Of a stretch of DNA of 64,000 nucleotides, positions 24,496 to 34,224 are shown piece after piece. Position numbers and translations under genes: made by a program. This DNA is from Clostridia bacterium (GTDB lineage Bacteria; Bacillota; Clostridia; Oscillospirales; Acutalibacteraceae). The notes beneath the pieces were generated by a model, which was given only the letters and a program-made list of their open reading frames with translations, did no database searches and had not been told where the DNA came from. Every line of letters starts with the position of its first letter. The stretch's first letter is position 1. The stretch lies in NCBI GenBank assembly GCA_017466365.1, contig JAFTUG010000011.1:124001-188000 (forward strand). Reading direction: 5' to 3'.

Positions 24496-26292
24496 ATGGC
24501 AAAAAGCAGACTTATCGGCGATTATCCCGTAATCGGTATTCGCCCCATCATCGACGGCAGAAGAGGACCCCTCAAGGTAAGAGAATCCCTTGAAGACCAG
24601 ACCATGAACATGGCAAAGGCAGCAAAGGCTCTCTTTGAGGAAAATCTTCGCTATTCAAACGGCGAACCCGTAAAGGTTGTTATCGCTGACACAACAATCG
24701 GCCGTGTTGCAGAAGCAGCAGCTTGCGCAGCAAAGTTCAAGAAGGAGGGCGTTGACATCACTCTTTCCGTTACTCCCTGCTGGTGCTACGGCTCCGAAAC
24801 AATGGATATGGACCCCACAACAATCAAGGGCGTTTGGGGCTTCAACGCTACCGAAAGACCCGGCGCAGTTTATCTTGCAGCAGTTCTTGCAGCTCATGCA
24901 CAGAAGGGTCTCCCCGCATTCGGCATCTACGGCAAGGACGTTCAGGATGCTGACGACACAACAATGCCCGATGACGTTAAGGAAAAGCTCCTTCGCTTCG
25001 GTAAGGCAGCTGTTGCAGTTGCAACAATGAGAGGCAAGAGCTATCTCCAGATCGGTTCAACCTGCATGGGTATCGCAGGTTCGGTTATCGACCCCGACTT
25101 CATCGAAGAATATCTCGGCATGAGAGTTGAATCCGTTGACGAGGTTGAAATCATCCGTCGAATGTCCGAGGGCATCTATGACGAAGCTGAATATCAGAAG
25201 GCTCTCGCATGGACAAAGGCAAAGTGCAAGGAAGGCTTCGATAAGAACCCCGAATTCGTCAGAAAGAGCGACGAGCAGAAGGAAAAGGACTGGGAATTCG
25301 TTGTTAAGATGATGTGCATTATCAAGGATCTTATGAACGGCAATCCCAACCTTCCCGAAGGCAGAGAAGAAGAAATGGTTGGCCACAATGCAATCGCAGC
25401 AGGCTTCCAGGGTCAGAGACAGTGGACAGACTTCTATCCCAATGCTGACTTCGCAGAGGCTCTTCTCAACACTTCATTTGACTGGGAAGGCACAAGAGAG
25501 CCCTATATCCTTGCAACAGAGAATGACGTTCTCAACGGCATCGGTATGCTCTTTATGAAATTACTTACCAACAGACCCCAGATGTTTGCAGACGTTCGTA
25601 CTCACTGGAGTGCAGACGCTGTTAAGAGAGTTACAGGCTATGATATCGAAGGCAAGGCAAAGGATGCAGGCGGATTTATCCACCTTATCAACTCCGGCGC
25701 ATGCTGCCTTGATGCCTGCGGCGAAGTTAAGGACGAAAACGGTAACGGCGTTATCAAAGAATGGTACAACGTTACCGAAGAGGATGCGGACAAGATTCTT
25801 GAAGCTACCACATGGAACGCAGCAGACAACGGCTACTTCAGAGGCGGCGGATATTCTTCACGTTTCCTCACAAGAGCTGAAATGCCCGCAACAATGATTC
25901 GTCTTAACCTCGTTAAGGGTCTCGGCCCCGTTCTTCAGATTGTTGAAGGCTGGACAGTTAACCTTCCCGACGAAGTTTCCGATATCATCTGGAAGAGAAC
26001 AGACTACACATGGCCCTGCACATGGTTCGCACCCAGATGCACAGGCGAAGGCCCCTTCAAGTCGGCTTATGACCTTATGAATAACTGGGGCGCAAACCAC
26101 GGCGCAATCTCCTACGGCCACATCGGTGCTGATATCATCACAATGGCATCAATGCTTCGTATTCCCGTAGCTCTTCACAACGTTCCCGATGAAAAGATTT
26201 TCCGTCCTGCATGCTGGGGCGCATTCGGAACAAAGGACCTCGAAGGTGCAGACTTCAGAGCTTGCGAAAACTACGGTCCCCTTTATAAATAA
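24496..26292 (+). CDS. fucI: L-fucose isomerase
   Basis: Converts L-fucose to L-fuculose with Mn(II). The 598-aa length matches the family (591 in E. coli). Metal and active-site regions are intact: ATENDVLNG (Glu), [12 protein letters not shown] (Asp) and [20 protein letters not shown] (His). The N-terminal [20 protein letters not shown] is also typical. GAAAGGAAG precedes the ATG. It is the first step of the pathway with the kinase at 22297 and the aldolase at 17665; a strong bidirectional terminator follows. Confidence 0.96.
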   Translation: MAKSRLIGDYPVIGIRPIIDGRRGPLKVRESLEDQTMNMAKAAKALFEENLRYSNGEPVKVVIADTTIGRVAEAAACAAKFKKEGVDITLSVTPCWCYGSETMDMDPTTIKGVWGFNATERPGAVYLAAVLAAHAQKGLPAFGIYGKDVQDADDTTMPDDVKEKLLRFGKAAVAVATMRGKSYLQIGSTCMGIAGSVIDPDFIEEYLGMRVESVDEVEIIRRMSEGIYDEAEYQKALAWTKAKCKEGFDKNPEFVRKSDEQKEKDWEFVVKMMCIIKDLMNGNPNLPEGREEEMVGHNAIAAGFQGQRQWTDFYPNADFAEALLNTSFDWEGTREPYILATENDVLNGIGMLFMKLLTNRPQMFADVRTHWSADAVKRVTGYDIEGKAKDAGGFIHLINSGACCLDACGEVKDENGNGVIKEWYNVTEEDADKILEATTWNAADNGYFRGGGYSSRFLTRAEMPATMIRLNLVKGLGPVLQIVEGWTVNLPDEVSDIIWKRTDYTWPCTWFAPRCTGEGPFKSAYDLMNNWGANHGAISYGHIGADIITMASMLRIPVALHNVPDEKIFRPACWGAFGTKDLEGADFRACENYGPLYK

Positions 26293-26304
26293 TATCAAAT
26301 AACA

Positions 26305-26346
26305 AAAAGGACTTTCGCGGGTTTTGTTCCGCGCAAGTCCTTTTCT
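26305..26346. terminator. Bidirectional terminator after fucI
   Basis: AAAAGGACTT (26305-26314) pairs with AAGTCCTTTT (26335-26344), with an inner GCG/CGC stem. Runs of T on one strand and A on the other suit both fucI and the minus-strand peptide gene. Confidence 0.85.
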
Positions 26347-26357
26347 GCTTTGGCAAA

Positions 26358-26462
26358 TCAATCTTTGTCCCCGTCGTTTGCCGAGTTGAAATCACAGCTT
26401 TTCACGCTTGAAATACTTATTGCAACTATTATTACAAGTAGCAATGCCATGATAAACACCAT
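26358..26462 (-). CDS. Possible 34-aa single-pass membrane peptide
   Basis: The minus strand reads MVFIMALLLVIIVAISI-SSVKSC followed by a short acidic tail DFNSANDGDKD. GGGG lies about 9 nt before the ATG and the reading ends just before the bidirectional terminator, as a real gene would. A longer reading from 26549 has no ribosome site. No family recognised; the Cys at the membrane edge could be a coincidence. Confidence 0.4.
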   Translation of the reverse strand: MVFIMALLLVIIVAISISSVKSCDFNSANDGDKD

Positions 26463-26520
26463 CTTTTTTGTCCCCTTTTTTGTTCTTCTGTATATATAGT
26501 GTCGAAAAGAGGGGTTTTTG

Positions 26521-26557
26521 TTGCATAAAAAATAAAAGAGCCGATGCACGGCTCTTT
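26521..26557 (-). terminator. Terminator of the asparaginase operon
   Basis: AGAGCC (26537-26542) pairs with GGCTCT (26550-26555); on the minus strand the stem is followed by TTTTATTTTTTATG. Confidence 0.75.
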
Positions 26558-26563
26558 TTGGTT

Positions 26564-27541
26564 TTATTTTATAATTTCGTTTGCTATCGGCTTTTTGGCA
26601 AATTCAACGATATCCTTACCAAGGCTTACGGCAGTCCATATTTTCATGTATGCGGAAATATATGTGCCGAAAGGCAGGGGGATTATGCCCATTTCGTCAA
26701 AAAGCTTTGTGCTTTCATAGTTTATTCCGGGAAGAACGTTTGCAACAAAAACGGGAATGCTTTTCTCCTTTGCCCTTTTGCAGAAGCTTCGCAATGCAGA
26801 ACTTGCCGTGTTGAGCGTTGCGGAATGATAAGGCTTAATAAGAACAGCCTTTATGCCGTCAAGAGAATAAGCAAAGCTGTCGCCGGGGCGACTGTCAATA
26901 ACAAGGATATCCGAAGACTCGGTAAAAGGAATAAATCCCAATCCATTGCAGTTAACCGCAACGGTTTTACCCGTGTTGATTATTTTTTTGCCGTCATATG
27001 AAGCATACGGAAAACCGTCAATGCTGAATATATTTGCGCTGCATTCGCTGTGCTGAAATATATGGGAAGCAATATGGATGTCCGCAAATTCCCTGTTGTC
27101 ATTTTTATAAGAAACAAAAATACCGCCCGCCGGTTTGCTTCGTATAAACTCAACCGCCGCTTTGAAGTTGGCATGTCCGTTCGTTCTTTCGTCCTCAAGA
27201 GGATAATCCGAAGAAACAAGAACAACGGGGATATCGCATCCGCAAACCGAGTATTCAAGAGCCGCTGCGGTGTATTGCAGAGTGTCTGTTCCGTGAGTGA
27301 CAATAATCCCGTCATAATCGCCCTCAAGAGCGCTTATGACCTCTTTTTGCAGCATGTTAATTTCAGCGGCAGATAAATTTTCGCTCAAAACCGTATAGGG
27401 TGCCTTTGTTTCAAAAATAACATCATCAGGTGATTGATAAGTGTTTATCAGGGTGTATTTTGAATTGCTGTCAGTGGAAAGCCAGCCTTCTTTAACGACG
27501 CATCCGATTGTTCCGCCCGTAAAAATAACAAGAATTTTCAT
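26564..27541 (-). CDS. Type I L-asparaginase
   Basis: Hydrolyses L-asparagine to aspartate and ammonia. The 325-aa protein has both catalytic threonine motifs: FTGGTIG at residues 7-13 and VTHGTDTLQYTAAAL around 80-95, plus VVLVSSDYPLEDERTNGHANF. No signal peptide is seen, which fits the cytoplasmic type. It is the third gene of a minus-strand operon, 50 nt after the TIR-V4R gene, an unusual company for a catabolic amidase; a broader amidase activity is possible. Confidence 0.87.
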   Translation of the reverse strand: MKILVIFTGGTIGCVVKEGWLSTDSNSKYTLINTYQSPDDVIFETKAPYTVLSENLSAAEINMLQKEVISALEGDYDGIIVTHGTDTLQYTAAALEYSVCGCDIPVVLVSSDYPLEDERTNGHANFKAAVEFIRSKPAGGIFVSYKNDNREFADIHIASHIFQHSECSANIFSIDGFPYASYDGKKIINTGKTVAVNCNGLGFIPFTESSDILVIDSRPGDSFAYSLDGIKAVLIKPYHSATLNTASSALRSFCKRAKEKSIPVFVANVLPGINYESTKLFDEMGIIPLPFGTYISAYMKIWTAVSLGKDIVEFAKKPIANEIIK

Positions 27542-27591
27542 GTTAGTCCCTTTCGATTATTTATGGTTATTGAAATTACGATATGTAGGAA

Positions 27592-28587
27592 TTATTTTGT
27601 TTTTAATTCAAACACGCATCTTGTTTTAAATTTACTTTTTAACGGACACTCAACACAGGTAAGCTCAACCTCGACAGAGTTTAAAAGTGTTTCAACAACT
27701 CCTGAAGAATAGCCGCGAATAAAAGAGCAGATTTTTCTTTTCTTTTTATGATCAACAATAAAAGGCTCGTTTATGCAGATTTTTCCGTTAAGGCAATCGT
27801 TTTCTTCGTCGATAAACAGATTTGAGGAGAAATGTCCCCAACCAACAGCTGAATCGAATTCACACCACTTATTGATTTTCATTTTGATATCCTCAAATGA
27901 ATACCCGGTGTCCCATTGATTGTTTATTCTTTCGGCAAAGTTTTTGCCACTGACATAACCGCTTTCAAAAAAGATATTTTCAGCTTCTTCGCTTCCTGCA
28001 AGAGACTCAACCTTCTCATAAATACCGCCCATCATGCTTACAAATGTATCTGTTCTGAAGCTTACATTTCTTTGATGATCCTTGGGATTGACCATTATGC
28101 CTCTTTCAGGATAATAATCAAAAACGGTGGTTTTGGATAAGTCCTCGCGCTCGTTTTTTACGGGGTTCGGTTCTTTGACACGAAGTGTAGTGGGGATATA
28201 CTTTGAAACCTCATTGAGAATATCAGAAAAATAGACTTGAGGATTATCGGGATATGCAATAATCCAATGCTTTCTGCCTAAATAATATCTGTAATCATCA
28301 ATCAGCTCAAAATCTTCGATGAAGACGGGAAGCAAAGTCTTTTTCTTCTCGAAAATCACATCAACTTCATTGAGAACATGTTCGGATTCATTTATCGCCT
28401 TTGATGCAATAAGCAAAACAGCAGAACTCTTGTCAATAGCATCAATCAAAGCGGATGCATAGGGTTTTCCGCCGTCTATATCTCTGGGCGCAATAAAACA
28501 TGATATATCATGTTTTTCAAGATACTCCATCAATTGATATGCAATAGTTTTATCATGACTCGAATAGCTTATAAATATCTTCTTCAT
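27592..28587 (-). CDS. TIR domain fused to a V4R-type sensor domain
   Basis: A 331-aa cytoplasmic protein. Residues 1 to about 135 form a TIR domain: KKIFISYSSHDKTIAYQLM, CFIAPRDIDGG, SAVLLIAS and LLPVFIED, with E74 in VLNEVDVIFE at the position of the NADase catalytic glutamate. Residues about 195-331 look like a V4R (4-vinyl-reductase) ligand-binding domain: FFESGYVSGKNFAER, then ICSFIRGYSSGVVETLL and the cysteine cluster C311, C314, C324 before VFEL. TIR domains in bacteria often cleave NAD or signal in defence; V4R domains bind small ligands or metals. I infer a ligand-gated TIR enzyme. ATG at 28587 has CAGGG 7 nt upstream; in-frame ATGs at 28593 and 28605 are worse placed. Confidence 0.78.
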   Translation of the reverse strand: MKKIFISYSSHDKTIAYQLMEYLEKHDISCFIAPRDIDGGKPYASALIDAIDKSSAVLLIASKAINESEHVLNEVDVIFEKKKTLLPVFIEDFELIDDYRYYLGRKHWIIAYPDNPQVYFSDILNEVSKYIPTTLRVKEPNPVKNEREDLSKTTVFDYYPERGIMVNPKDHQRNVSFRTDTFVSMMGGIYEKVESLAGSEEAENIFFESGYVSGKNFAERINNQWDTGYSFEDIKMKINKWCEFDSAVGWGHFSSNLFIDEENDCLNGKICINEPFIVDHKKKRKICSFIRGYSSGVVETLLNSVEVELTCVECPLKSKFKTRCVFELKTK

Positions 28588-28627
28588 ACACATACCCTGA
28601 CCCATAAAATCAAATTTTTTAATAAAA

Positions 28628-28942
28628 TTATTCTTCTATTCTGTGACCGTCCTTGAATTTAACCTTGCCGATGAAGGGGATTTTGAGGAATCCGTCAAAT
28701 TCGTCACCGTCAAAAGTGATGGTTAATTCAACGTCTTTGCCGGGGAGAAGAGATGTTCCTGCAACGGCATAAATAGAATCGCCGTCCTCTTCAACGCTCT
28801 TGATTTCGATATCGGGAATTTCAATTCCGGGAATATCAAGCTCAAAGCCGTATTCACCGTTATTGTCAAAAACGTTTATCTTAACTTCGCCCGAAAAAAA
28901 CATTGTGTTAACATTACAAGCCCATTTGCCGAGACCAATCAT
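28628..28942 (-). CDS. Conserved-looking 104-aa protein of unknown function, first gene of the TIR operon
   Basis: A small acidic protein rich in predicted beta strands (FFSGEVKINVFDNNGEY, IPGIEIPDIEIKSVEEDG, VELTITFDGDEFDGFLKI). It has no signal peptide or membrane segment. AAAGGAGA lies 8 nt before the ATG, and a good promoter lies directly upstream, so it is well expressed. It is 40 nt from the TIR-V4R start. I do not recognise the family; its place suggests it is co-regulated with, and perhaps binds or inhibits, the TIR protein. Confidence 0.75.
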   Translation of the reverse strand: MIGLGKWACNVNTMFFSGEVKINVFDNNGEYGFELDIPGIEIPDIEIKSVEEDGDSIYAVAGTSLLPGKDVELTITFDGDEFDGFLKIPFIGKVKFKDGHRIEE

Positions 28943-28977
28943 AATTATTTCTCCTTTCGCATTTCGATATTAAATTT

Positions 28978-29006
28978 ATTCTACCATATTTAATCTGTTA
29001 TGGCAA
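28978..29006 (-). promoter_or_regulatory. Promoter of the TIR-V4R-asparaginase operon
   Basis: On the minus strand, TTGCCA (complement of 29001-29006), 17 nt, TAGAAT (complement of 28978-28983), with TGG before the -10 making it extended. Confidence 0.72.
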
Positions 29007-29046
29007 GAATTTTTATTTTCTGTCCGTTGGGGAGAATAATTATACC

Positions 29047-29066
29047 CACCACATTATATTGTGGTG
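29047..29066. promoter_or_regulatory. Perfect 7-bp palindrome between divergent promoters
   Basis: CACCACA (29047-29053) and TGTGGTG (29060-29066) around TTATAT. It lies about 40 nt upstream of the minus-strand -35 and 135 nt upstream of the ribosomal promoter, in a very AT-rich stretch. It could be an operator or a weak hairpin; no regulator identified. Confidence 0.35.
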
Positions 29067-29201
29067 TTAATTATATATTATATATACATTTTATATATAT
29101 GCTTTTGCGGCGGACATCGGTTCAATGCGTTAAAGCACCAAAACCCTTGATATACTTAGGTTTTCGGGCAAAAAAATTTCAAAAAAATTGTAAAAAAGGT
29201 A

Positions 29202-29230
29202 TTGACATTGTTGACATATGATGTTATTAT
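29202..29230 (+). promoter_or_regulatory. Promoter of the S10-spc-alpha operon
   Basis: TTGACA (29202-29207), 17 nt, TATTAT (29225-29230). A second TTGACA at 29211-29216 has no suitably spaced -10. A-rich tracts at 29168-29197 upstream resemble an UP element. Confidence 0.7.
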
Positions 29231-29237
29231 AACAAAG

Positions 29238-29548
29238 CACGGTTTCTGGAAAAGGGGTTAGTATGCCCGAAAGCAACAGAAAACCATGCAGATATGCGTT
29301 GATGCAGGAGGTGGCCGCTCGTCGAAGCGGGAAATTTCTGCGGAGTATGTCCGATTTTAAACCGGGCGATTTGTGTCCTTGCTTAAGGTCTGCCGTTCCC
29401 GGGCAGCCTTGTTGCGGGGATAACTATGTGCAAATGCGAAAGCTACCCGGAAATATGTTTTTCCGGTTTTTAAAATCGGACGGGTTGAAACACCCGGGTC
29501 GGTTTTCACGAATTTGCAGCCCGCCAATTTTTTAAGGAGGCGTTCCAC
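29238..29548 (+). ncRNA. Structured 5' leader of the S10-spc-alpha operon
   Basis: About 310 nt separate the promoter from rpsJ. TCCGATTTTAAA (29350-29361) is perfectly complementary to TTTAAAATCGGA (29469-29480), with G29349-C29481 and CCGG/CCGG extending the stem to about 17 bp. Inside, AAGG-CTGCC pairs with GGCAG-CCTT (about 29385-29410). A 90-codon ORF (29263-29535) runs through it, but has no ribosome site and no protein-like composition. I infer a regulatory leader, possibly for a ribosomal-protein autoregulator such as L4; no known fold was recognised. Confidence 0.6.
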
Positions 29549-29860
29549 ATGGCAGTTAAGGGAAAAATCAGAATCAGACTCAAGGGCTATGACCACAGCC
29601 TTGTTGACAAGGCAGCGGAAAAGATAGTTGAGACAGCAAAGAGAACAGGCGCTCAGGTATCAGGTCCCGTTCCCCTTCCCACAGAGAAGGAAGTCGTAAC
29701 CATTCTTCGTGCTGTTCACAAGTATAAGGACAGCCGCGAACAGTTTGAGCAGAGAACACACAAAAGGCTTATCGACATTATCAGACCCTCAGCTAAGACA
29801 GTTGAAGCTCTGACAGGTCTTGAGCTTCCCGCAGGTGTTGAAATCGAAATTAAGCTTTAA
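29549..29860 (+). CDS. rpsJ: 30S ribosomal protein S10
   Basis: 103 aa with the S10 signature [21 protein letters not shown] and [16 protein letters not shown]. It sits in the 30S head and, as NusE, takes part in antitermination. AAGGAGG precedes the ATG by about 9 nt. First gene of the run of 30 genes that extends to rplQ; the str operon genes do not precede it here. Confidence 0.98.
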   Translation: MAVKGKIRIRLKGYDHSLVDKAAEKIVETAKRTGAQVSGPVPLPTEKEVVTILRAVHKYKDSREQFEQRTHKRLIDIIRPSAKTVEALTGLELPAGVEIEIKL

Positions 29861-29927
29861 TTTCAACATATGCAGGTCATGTTGGTCTGAAAAGGATCAA
29901 CCAATAACCTAACAGGAGGAAAGCAAT

Positions 29928-30554
29928 ATGCAGAAAGCACTCATCGGCAAGAAGATCGGTATGACACAGATCTTCGACGAAAAGGGAAATGTAGTTCCCG
30001 TAACAGTAGTTGAAGCAGGCCCCTGCACAGTCGTTATGAAGAAGACAATCGAAAACGACGGTTATGAAGCAGTACAGCTCGGCTTCGGCGACGTAAAGGT
30101 TCAGCGTGTGAACAAGCCCATGATGGGCCACTTCAAGAAGGCTGACGTAGCTCCCAAGAAGACACTCAAAGAGTTCAAGCTCGAAGGTGATCTCAATGTG
30201 GGCGACACAATCAAGGCAGACATCTTTGCAGCAGGCGACAAGGTTGACGTTGCAGGCACAAGCAAGGGTAAAGGAACTGCCGGTTCAATCAAGAGATGGA
30301 ACTTCTCAAGACTCAAGGAATCCCACGGTACCGGTCCTGTTGCAAGACATGCAGGTTCACTCGGTGCTTGCTCCGACCCCTCAAGAGTTTATAAGGGAAA
30401 GAAGCTTGCAGGTCACCTTGGCTGCGAAAAAGTTACCATTCAGAATCTTGACGTAGTTAAAGTAGACGCAGAAAACAACCTCATCGCTATCAAGGGCGCC
30501 ATCCCCGGCCCCAAGGGCGGCATCGTTGTTATCCGCAACTCAGTTAAAGCATAA
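29928..30554 (+). CDS. rplC: 50S ribosomal protein L3
   Basis: 208 aa; begins [20 protein letters not shown] and carries the extended loop reaching the peptidyl-transferase centre ([42 protein letters not shown]). AGGAGGAAAG lies upstream of the ATG. Confidence 0.98.
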   Translation: MQKALIGKKIGMTQIFDEKGNVVPVTVVEAGPCTVVMKKTIENDGYEAVQLGFGDVKVQRVNKPMMGHFKKADVAPKKTLKEFKLEGDLNVGDTIKADIFAAGDKVDVAGTSKGKGTAGSIKRWNFSRLKESHGTGPVARHAGSLGACSDPSRVYKGKKLAGHLGCEKVTIQNLDVVKVDAENNLIAIKGAIPGPKGGIVVIRNSVKA

Positions 30555-30572
30555 GGAAAGGAGTAGAGAATA

Positions 30573-31196
30573 ATGGCTAAAGTTAAAGTTTTTGACATGG
30601 CAGGTAAGGCACTTGCTGATATGGAACTTGCAGACAGCATTTTCGGTATCGAGCCCAGCATTCCCGCTATGCATCTCTGCGTAGTCAGCTACCTTGCAAA
30701 TCAGCGTCAGGGTACACAGTCTACTCTTACCAGAGCAGAAGTAAGCGGCGGCGGAAAGAAGCCCTGGAGACAGAAGGGTACAGGCCGCGCAAGACAGGGT
30801 TCAACAAGAGCTCCCCAGTGGTATCACGGCGGTATCGCTCACGGACCCAAGCCTCGTGATTATCACAAGGACGTAAACAAGAAGGTAAGAAGACTTGCTA
30901 TCAAGTCAGCTCTCTCTGCAAAGCTTGCAGACAACGAGCTTATCGTTCTTGAAAGCCTTGCTCTTGATGCAATCAAGACAAAGGAAATCGTTAAGGTTGT
31001 TAACGCACTTGAAACAGGCAAGAAGGTTCTTTTCGTTCTTCCCGAGAAGAATGATATCATCTATCGTTCAGCTCGCAACATTGCAGGCGTTAAGACAACT
31101 CTTGCTTCAACACTCAACGTTTATGACCTCCTTAACTGCGACACAGTTGTAGTTCTTAAGGATGCCGTAAGCAAGATCGAGGAGGTTTACGCATGA
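30573..31196 (+). CDS. rplD: 50S ribosomal protein L4
   Basis: 207 aa with the exit-tunnel loop [20 protein letters not shown] and the globular domain after [18 protein letters not shown]. In E. coli L4 represses its own operon by acting on the leader; that would be the candidate regulator of the 29238-29548 leader. Ends with a 4-nt ATGA overlap with rplW. Confidence 0.98.
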   Translation: MAKVKVFDMAGKALADMELADSIFGIEPSIPAMHLCVVSYLANQRQGTQSTLTRAEVSGGGKKPWRQKGTGRARQGSTRAPQWYHGGIAHGPKPRDYHKDVNKKVRRLAIKSALSAKLADNELIVLESLALDAIKTKEIVKVVNALETGKKVLFVLPEKNDIIYRSARNIAGVKTTLASTLNVYDLLNCDTVVVLKDAVSKIEEVYA

Positions 31197-31489
31197 GCAG
31201 ATTAGCACAGGATATCATCCTCCGTCCCATCATCACAGAAAACAGCATGGACGGCATTGCAGACCGCAAGTACACCTTCGAGGTTGCCAAGGATGCAAAC
31301 AAGATTGAGATTGCAAAGGCAGTTGAAGAGCTTTTTGATGTTAAGGTTGCAAAGGTTAACACCATCAACGTTGACGGCAAGCTCAGAAGATACGGCCGTT
31401 TTGAGGGCTTCACAGCTTCAAAGAAAAAGGCAATCGTTACTCTTACCGAAGACTCCAAGACAATCGAGTTCTTCGACGGTATGATGTAA
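31193..31489 (+). CDS. rplW: 50S ribosomal protein L23
   Basis: 98 aa; [20 protein letters not shown] and the [20 protein letters not shown] region match L23, which sits at the tunnel exit and docks trigger factor and SRP. The 101-nt gap that follows, before rplB, is the largest in the S10 part and contains a possible hairpin (GGCGG/CCGC with GGAG/CTCC inside, about 31531-31571). Confidence 0.97.
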   Translation: MSRLAQDIILRPIITENSMDGIADRKYTFEVAKDANKIEIAKAVEELFDVKVAKVNTINVDGKLRRYGRFEGFTASKKKAIVTLTEDSKTIEFFDGMM

Positions 31490-31590
31490 TCACTACTTTA
31501 TAAAGTATAAAATAAAGTAACCAAAATCCGGCGGTAAAGTATGGAGAATGACATTGCTCCGCAAAGCCGCTATAAGGAGAGTGTAGAAAA

Positions 31591-32424
31591 ATGTCTATTA
31601 AGGTTTATAAGTCGACCACTAACGCAAGACGTAACATGTCGACTACAGATTATTCCGAGCTCTCAAAGGTTGCTCCCGAAAGAAGCCTTCTTGTTTCTCT
31701 CAAGAAGAACAGCGGACGTAACAGCTACGGAAGAATCACCGTTCGTCATCGCGGCGGCGGAATGAGAAGAAAGTATCGTCTTATCGATTTCAAGAGAGAT
31801 AAGTTTGATATTCCCGCAACGGTTGCAAGCATCGAATACGATCCCAACCGTTCAGCTTTCATCGCACTTCTTCAGTATGAAGACGGCGAGAAGAGATACA
31901 TCCTTCAGCCCGCAGGCTTGAAGGTAGGCGATACCGTTGTTGCCGGCACAGGCGCCGACATCAAGGCAGGTAACGCACTTCCCCTCACCAACATCCCCGT
32001 TGGTACAGTTGTTCACAACGTTGAGCTCTATCCCGGCAGAGGCGGCCAGCTTGCAAGAGCAGCAGGTAACTCCGCTCAGCTTATGGCTAAAGAAGGCGCT
32101 TATGCACTTCTCAGACTTCCCTCGGGCGAGCTTCGCAATGTTCCTGCAAACTGCATGGCTACAATCGGCCAGGTAGGTAACGTTGACCACGAAAACGTTA
32201 AAATCGGTAAGGCAGGACGTAAGCGTCACATGGGCTGGAGACCTACAGTTCGCGGTTCGGTAATGAACCCCTGCGATCACCCCCACGGCGGTGGTGAAGG
32301 TAAGGCTCCCATCGGCAGACCCGGTCCTGTTACACCTTGGGGCAAGCCCGCTCTCGGTTACAAGACCAGAAACACCAAGAAACAGTCCGACAAGCTTATC
32401 GTAAAGCGTCGTAACGACAAGTAA
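31591..32424 (+). CDS. rplB: 50S ribosomal protein L2
   Basis: 277 aa with [20 protein letters not shown], the family motif [17 protein letters not shown] and the active-site proximal [12 protein letters not shown] containing the conserved histidine. Required for subunit association. AAGGAGAG lies upstream of the start. Confidence 0.98.
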   Translation: MSIKVYKSTTNARRNMSTTDYSELSKVAPERSLLVSLKKNSGRNSYGRITVRHRGGGMRRKYRLIDFKRDKFDIPATVASIEYDPNRSAFIALLQYEDGEKRYILQPAGLKVGDTVVAGTGADIKAGNALPLTNIPVGTVVHNVELYPGRGGQLARAAGNSAQLMAKEGAYALLRLPSGELRNVPANCMATIGQVGNVDHENVKIGKAGRKRHMGWRPTVRGSVMNPCDHPHGGGEGKAPIGRPGPVTPWGKPALGYKTRNTKKQSDKLIVKRRNDK

Positions 32425-32443
32425 GTGAAAGGAGCAGATAATA

Positions 32444-32725
32444 ATGGGCAGAAGCGTTAAAAAAGGACCTTTTGTGCAGCCTAAACTGCTCGAAAGAGTT
32501 CAGAAGATGAACGAAAACGGTGAAAAGCAGGTTCTTAAGACCTGGAGCCGTTCATCCACAATCTTCCCCGACTTTGTCGGCCACACATTTGCTGTTCACG
32601 ACGGACGTAAGCACGTTCCTGTTTATGTAACAGAAGACATGGTAGGCCACAAGCTCGGTGAATTTGCACCTACAAGAACCTTCAGAGGTCATGCAGGTTC
32701 AAAAACATCAAACAACGGTAAATAA
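32444..32725 (+). CDS. rpsS: 30S ribosomal protein S19
   Basis: 93 aa: [39 protein letters not shown] and [14 protein letters not shown] are diagnostic. S19 lies in the 30S head next to S13. Confidence 0.98.
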   Translation: MGRSVKKGPFVQPKLLERVQKMNENGEKQVLKTWSRSSTIFPDFVGHTFAVHDGRKHVPVYVTEDMVGHKLGEFAPTRTFRGHAGSKTSNNGK

Positions 32726-32748
32726 TCGGCGAAAGGAGTGTATTAATA

Positions 32749-33096
32749 ATGTCAGATATGGCAGTTGCAACAGCAAAAGCAACTTATATCCGTATTGCGC
32801 CCCGCAAGGTTCAGATTGTGCTTGATCTCATCCGCAATCAGCCTGTTGAAAAGGCAATGGCTATTCTCAAGTACACGCCGAAGGCCGCGTGTGAACCCTT
32901 GATGAAGCTTTTAAAATCAGCAATCGCAAATGCTGAAAACAATAATAATATGGACGTTAGCCGTCTTTACGTTGCAGAATGCAGCGTAAGCCAGGGTCCT
33001 ACTCTCAAGAGAATCAGACCCAGAGCACAGGGCAGAGCTTTCCGTATAAACAAGAAGACATCTCACATCACCCTTGTGCTCAAGGAAATGGAATAA
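32749..33096 (+). CDS. rplV: 50S ribosomal protein L22
   Basis: 115 aa: [20 protein letters not shown] and the beta-hairpin tip [20 protein letters not shown] lining the exit tunnel, where macrolide-resistance mutations arise in other species; the tip here looks wild type. Confidence 0.98.
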   Translation: MSDMAVATAKATYIRIAPRKVQIVLDLIRNQPVEKAMAILKYTPKAACEPLMKLLKSAIANAENNNNMDVSRLYVAECSVSQGPTLKRIRPRAQGRAFRINKKTSHITLVLKEME

Positions 33097-33115
33097 GCAA
33101 GGAGGAGGTTAAACA

Positions 33116-33799
33116 ATGGGACAGAAAATTAATCCTACCGGTTTAAGAATCGGTGTTATTAAGAACTGGGAATCTCGCTGGTATGCAGCTCCCAACAAGT
33201 TCGCTGATAATCTTGTTGAAGATTACGAACTTCGTGAGTACCTTCTCGAGAAGCTTGCTCCCGCAGGCGTTCCCAAGGTTGAAATTGAACGTGACGCAAA
33301 GCGCGTTTATATCAACATCCACTGTGCAAAGCCCGGTATGGTTATCGGCAGACAGGGCGCAGAAATCGAAAAGCTCAAGAGCCTTTGCGAAAAGAAGCTC
33401 GGCGGCAAAGAGGTTTCCCTCAACATCATCGAAATCAAGCAGCCCGACCTTAACGCACAGCTCGTAGCTGAAAGCATTGCTTCACAGCTCGAAAGACGTG
33501 TTTCCTATCGCCGTGCTCTTAAGCAGGCAATCGGCAGAGCAATGAAGCTCGGCGCAAGAGGTATCAAGATTCAGGCTTCAGGCCGTCTTGCAGGCGCTGA
33601 AATCGCTCGTTCGGAAACTTACAAGGAAGGTACAATTCCCCTTCAGACAATCAGAGCAGACATTGACTACGGTTTTGCAGAGGCAAAAACAACCTACGGC
33701 AGAATCGGTGTTAAGGTTTGGCTTTACAGAGGCGAAGTTCTTCACGAAACAAGAAGCAACTCACGCCCCAGAAGACGCAGAGAAGGAGGTAACAAGTAA
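33116..33799 (+). CDS. rpsC: 30S ribosomal protein S3
   Basis: 227 aa: [22 protein letters not shown] domain motif [14 protein letters not shown], and the C-terminal [12 protein letters not shown]. Part of the mRNA entry site. Overlaps rplP by one base (TAATG). Confidence 0.98.
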   Translation: MGQKINPTGLRIGVIKNWESRWYAAPNKFADNLVEDYELREYLLEKLAPAGVPKVEIERDAKRVYINIHCAKPGMVIGRQGAEIEKLKSLCEKKLGGKEVSLNIIEIKQPDLNAQLVAESIASQLERRVSYRRALKQAIGRAMKLGARGIKIQASGRLAGAEIARSETYKEGTIPLQTIRADIDYGFAEAKTTYGRIGVKVWLYRGEVLHETRSNSRPRRRREGGNK

Positions 33800-34224
33800 T
33801 GCTTTTACCTAAGCGCGTTAAGCACAGAAGAGTGCAGAGAGGCAGACTTAAGGGTAAGGCTACCAGAGGTAACAAGATTGCTTACGGTGATTTTGGTCTT
33901 GTAGCACTTGAACCCGCATGGATTACCTCAAACCAGATCGAAGCAGCCCGTATCGCTATGACAAGATACATCAAGAGAGGCGGTAAGGTTTGGATTGATA
34001 TATTCCCCGATAAACCCATCACAGAGAAACCCGCTGAAACACGAATGGGTTCAGGTAAAGGTTCTCCCGCATATTGGGTAGCAGTTGTTAAGCCCGGCAG
34101 AGTAATGTTTGAAATCGCCGGTGTTGACAGAGCACTTGCTCAGGAAGCTATGCGTCTCGCAGCTATGAAGCTTCCTATCAAATGCAAATTTGTAACTAAA
34201 GAAGAAATGGGTGGTGAGCAGTAA
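33799..34224 (+). CDS. rplP: 50S ribosomal protein L16
   Basis: 141 aa: [39 protein letters not shown]. Contacts tRNA in the A and P sites. Starts and ends in one-base TAATG overlaps with rpsC and rpmC, so translation of the three is coupled. Confidence 0.98.
   Translation: MLLPKRVKHRRVQRGRLKGKATRGNKIAYGDFGLVALEPAWITSNQIEAARIAMTRYIKRGGKVWIDIFPDKPITEKPAETRMGSGKGSPAYWVAVVKPGRVMFEIAGVDRALAQEAMRLAAMKLPIKCKFVTKEEMGGEQ

Noticed and set aside
26468-27001. 177-codon plus-strand ORF opposite asparaginase
   Set aside because: Antisense shadow of a well-supported gene with conserved catalytic motifs; no ribosome site.
29263-29535. 90-codon ORF in the S10 operon leader
   Set aside because: No ribosome site, unusual composition, and it crosses strongly base-paired RNA segments; better explained as leader.
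30862-31061. Minus-strand ORFs within ribosomal protein genes
   Set aside because: All overlap highly conserved ribosomal genes and have no independent signals.
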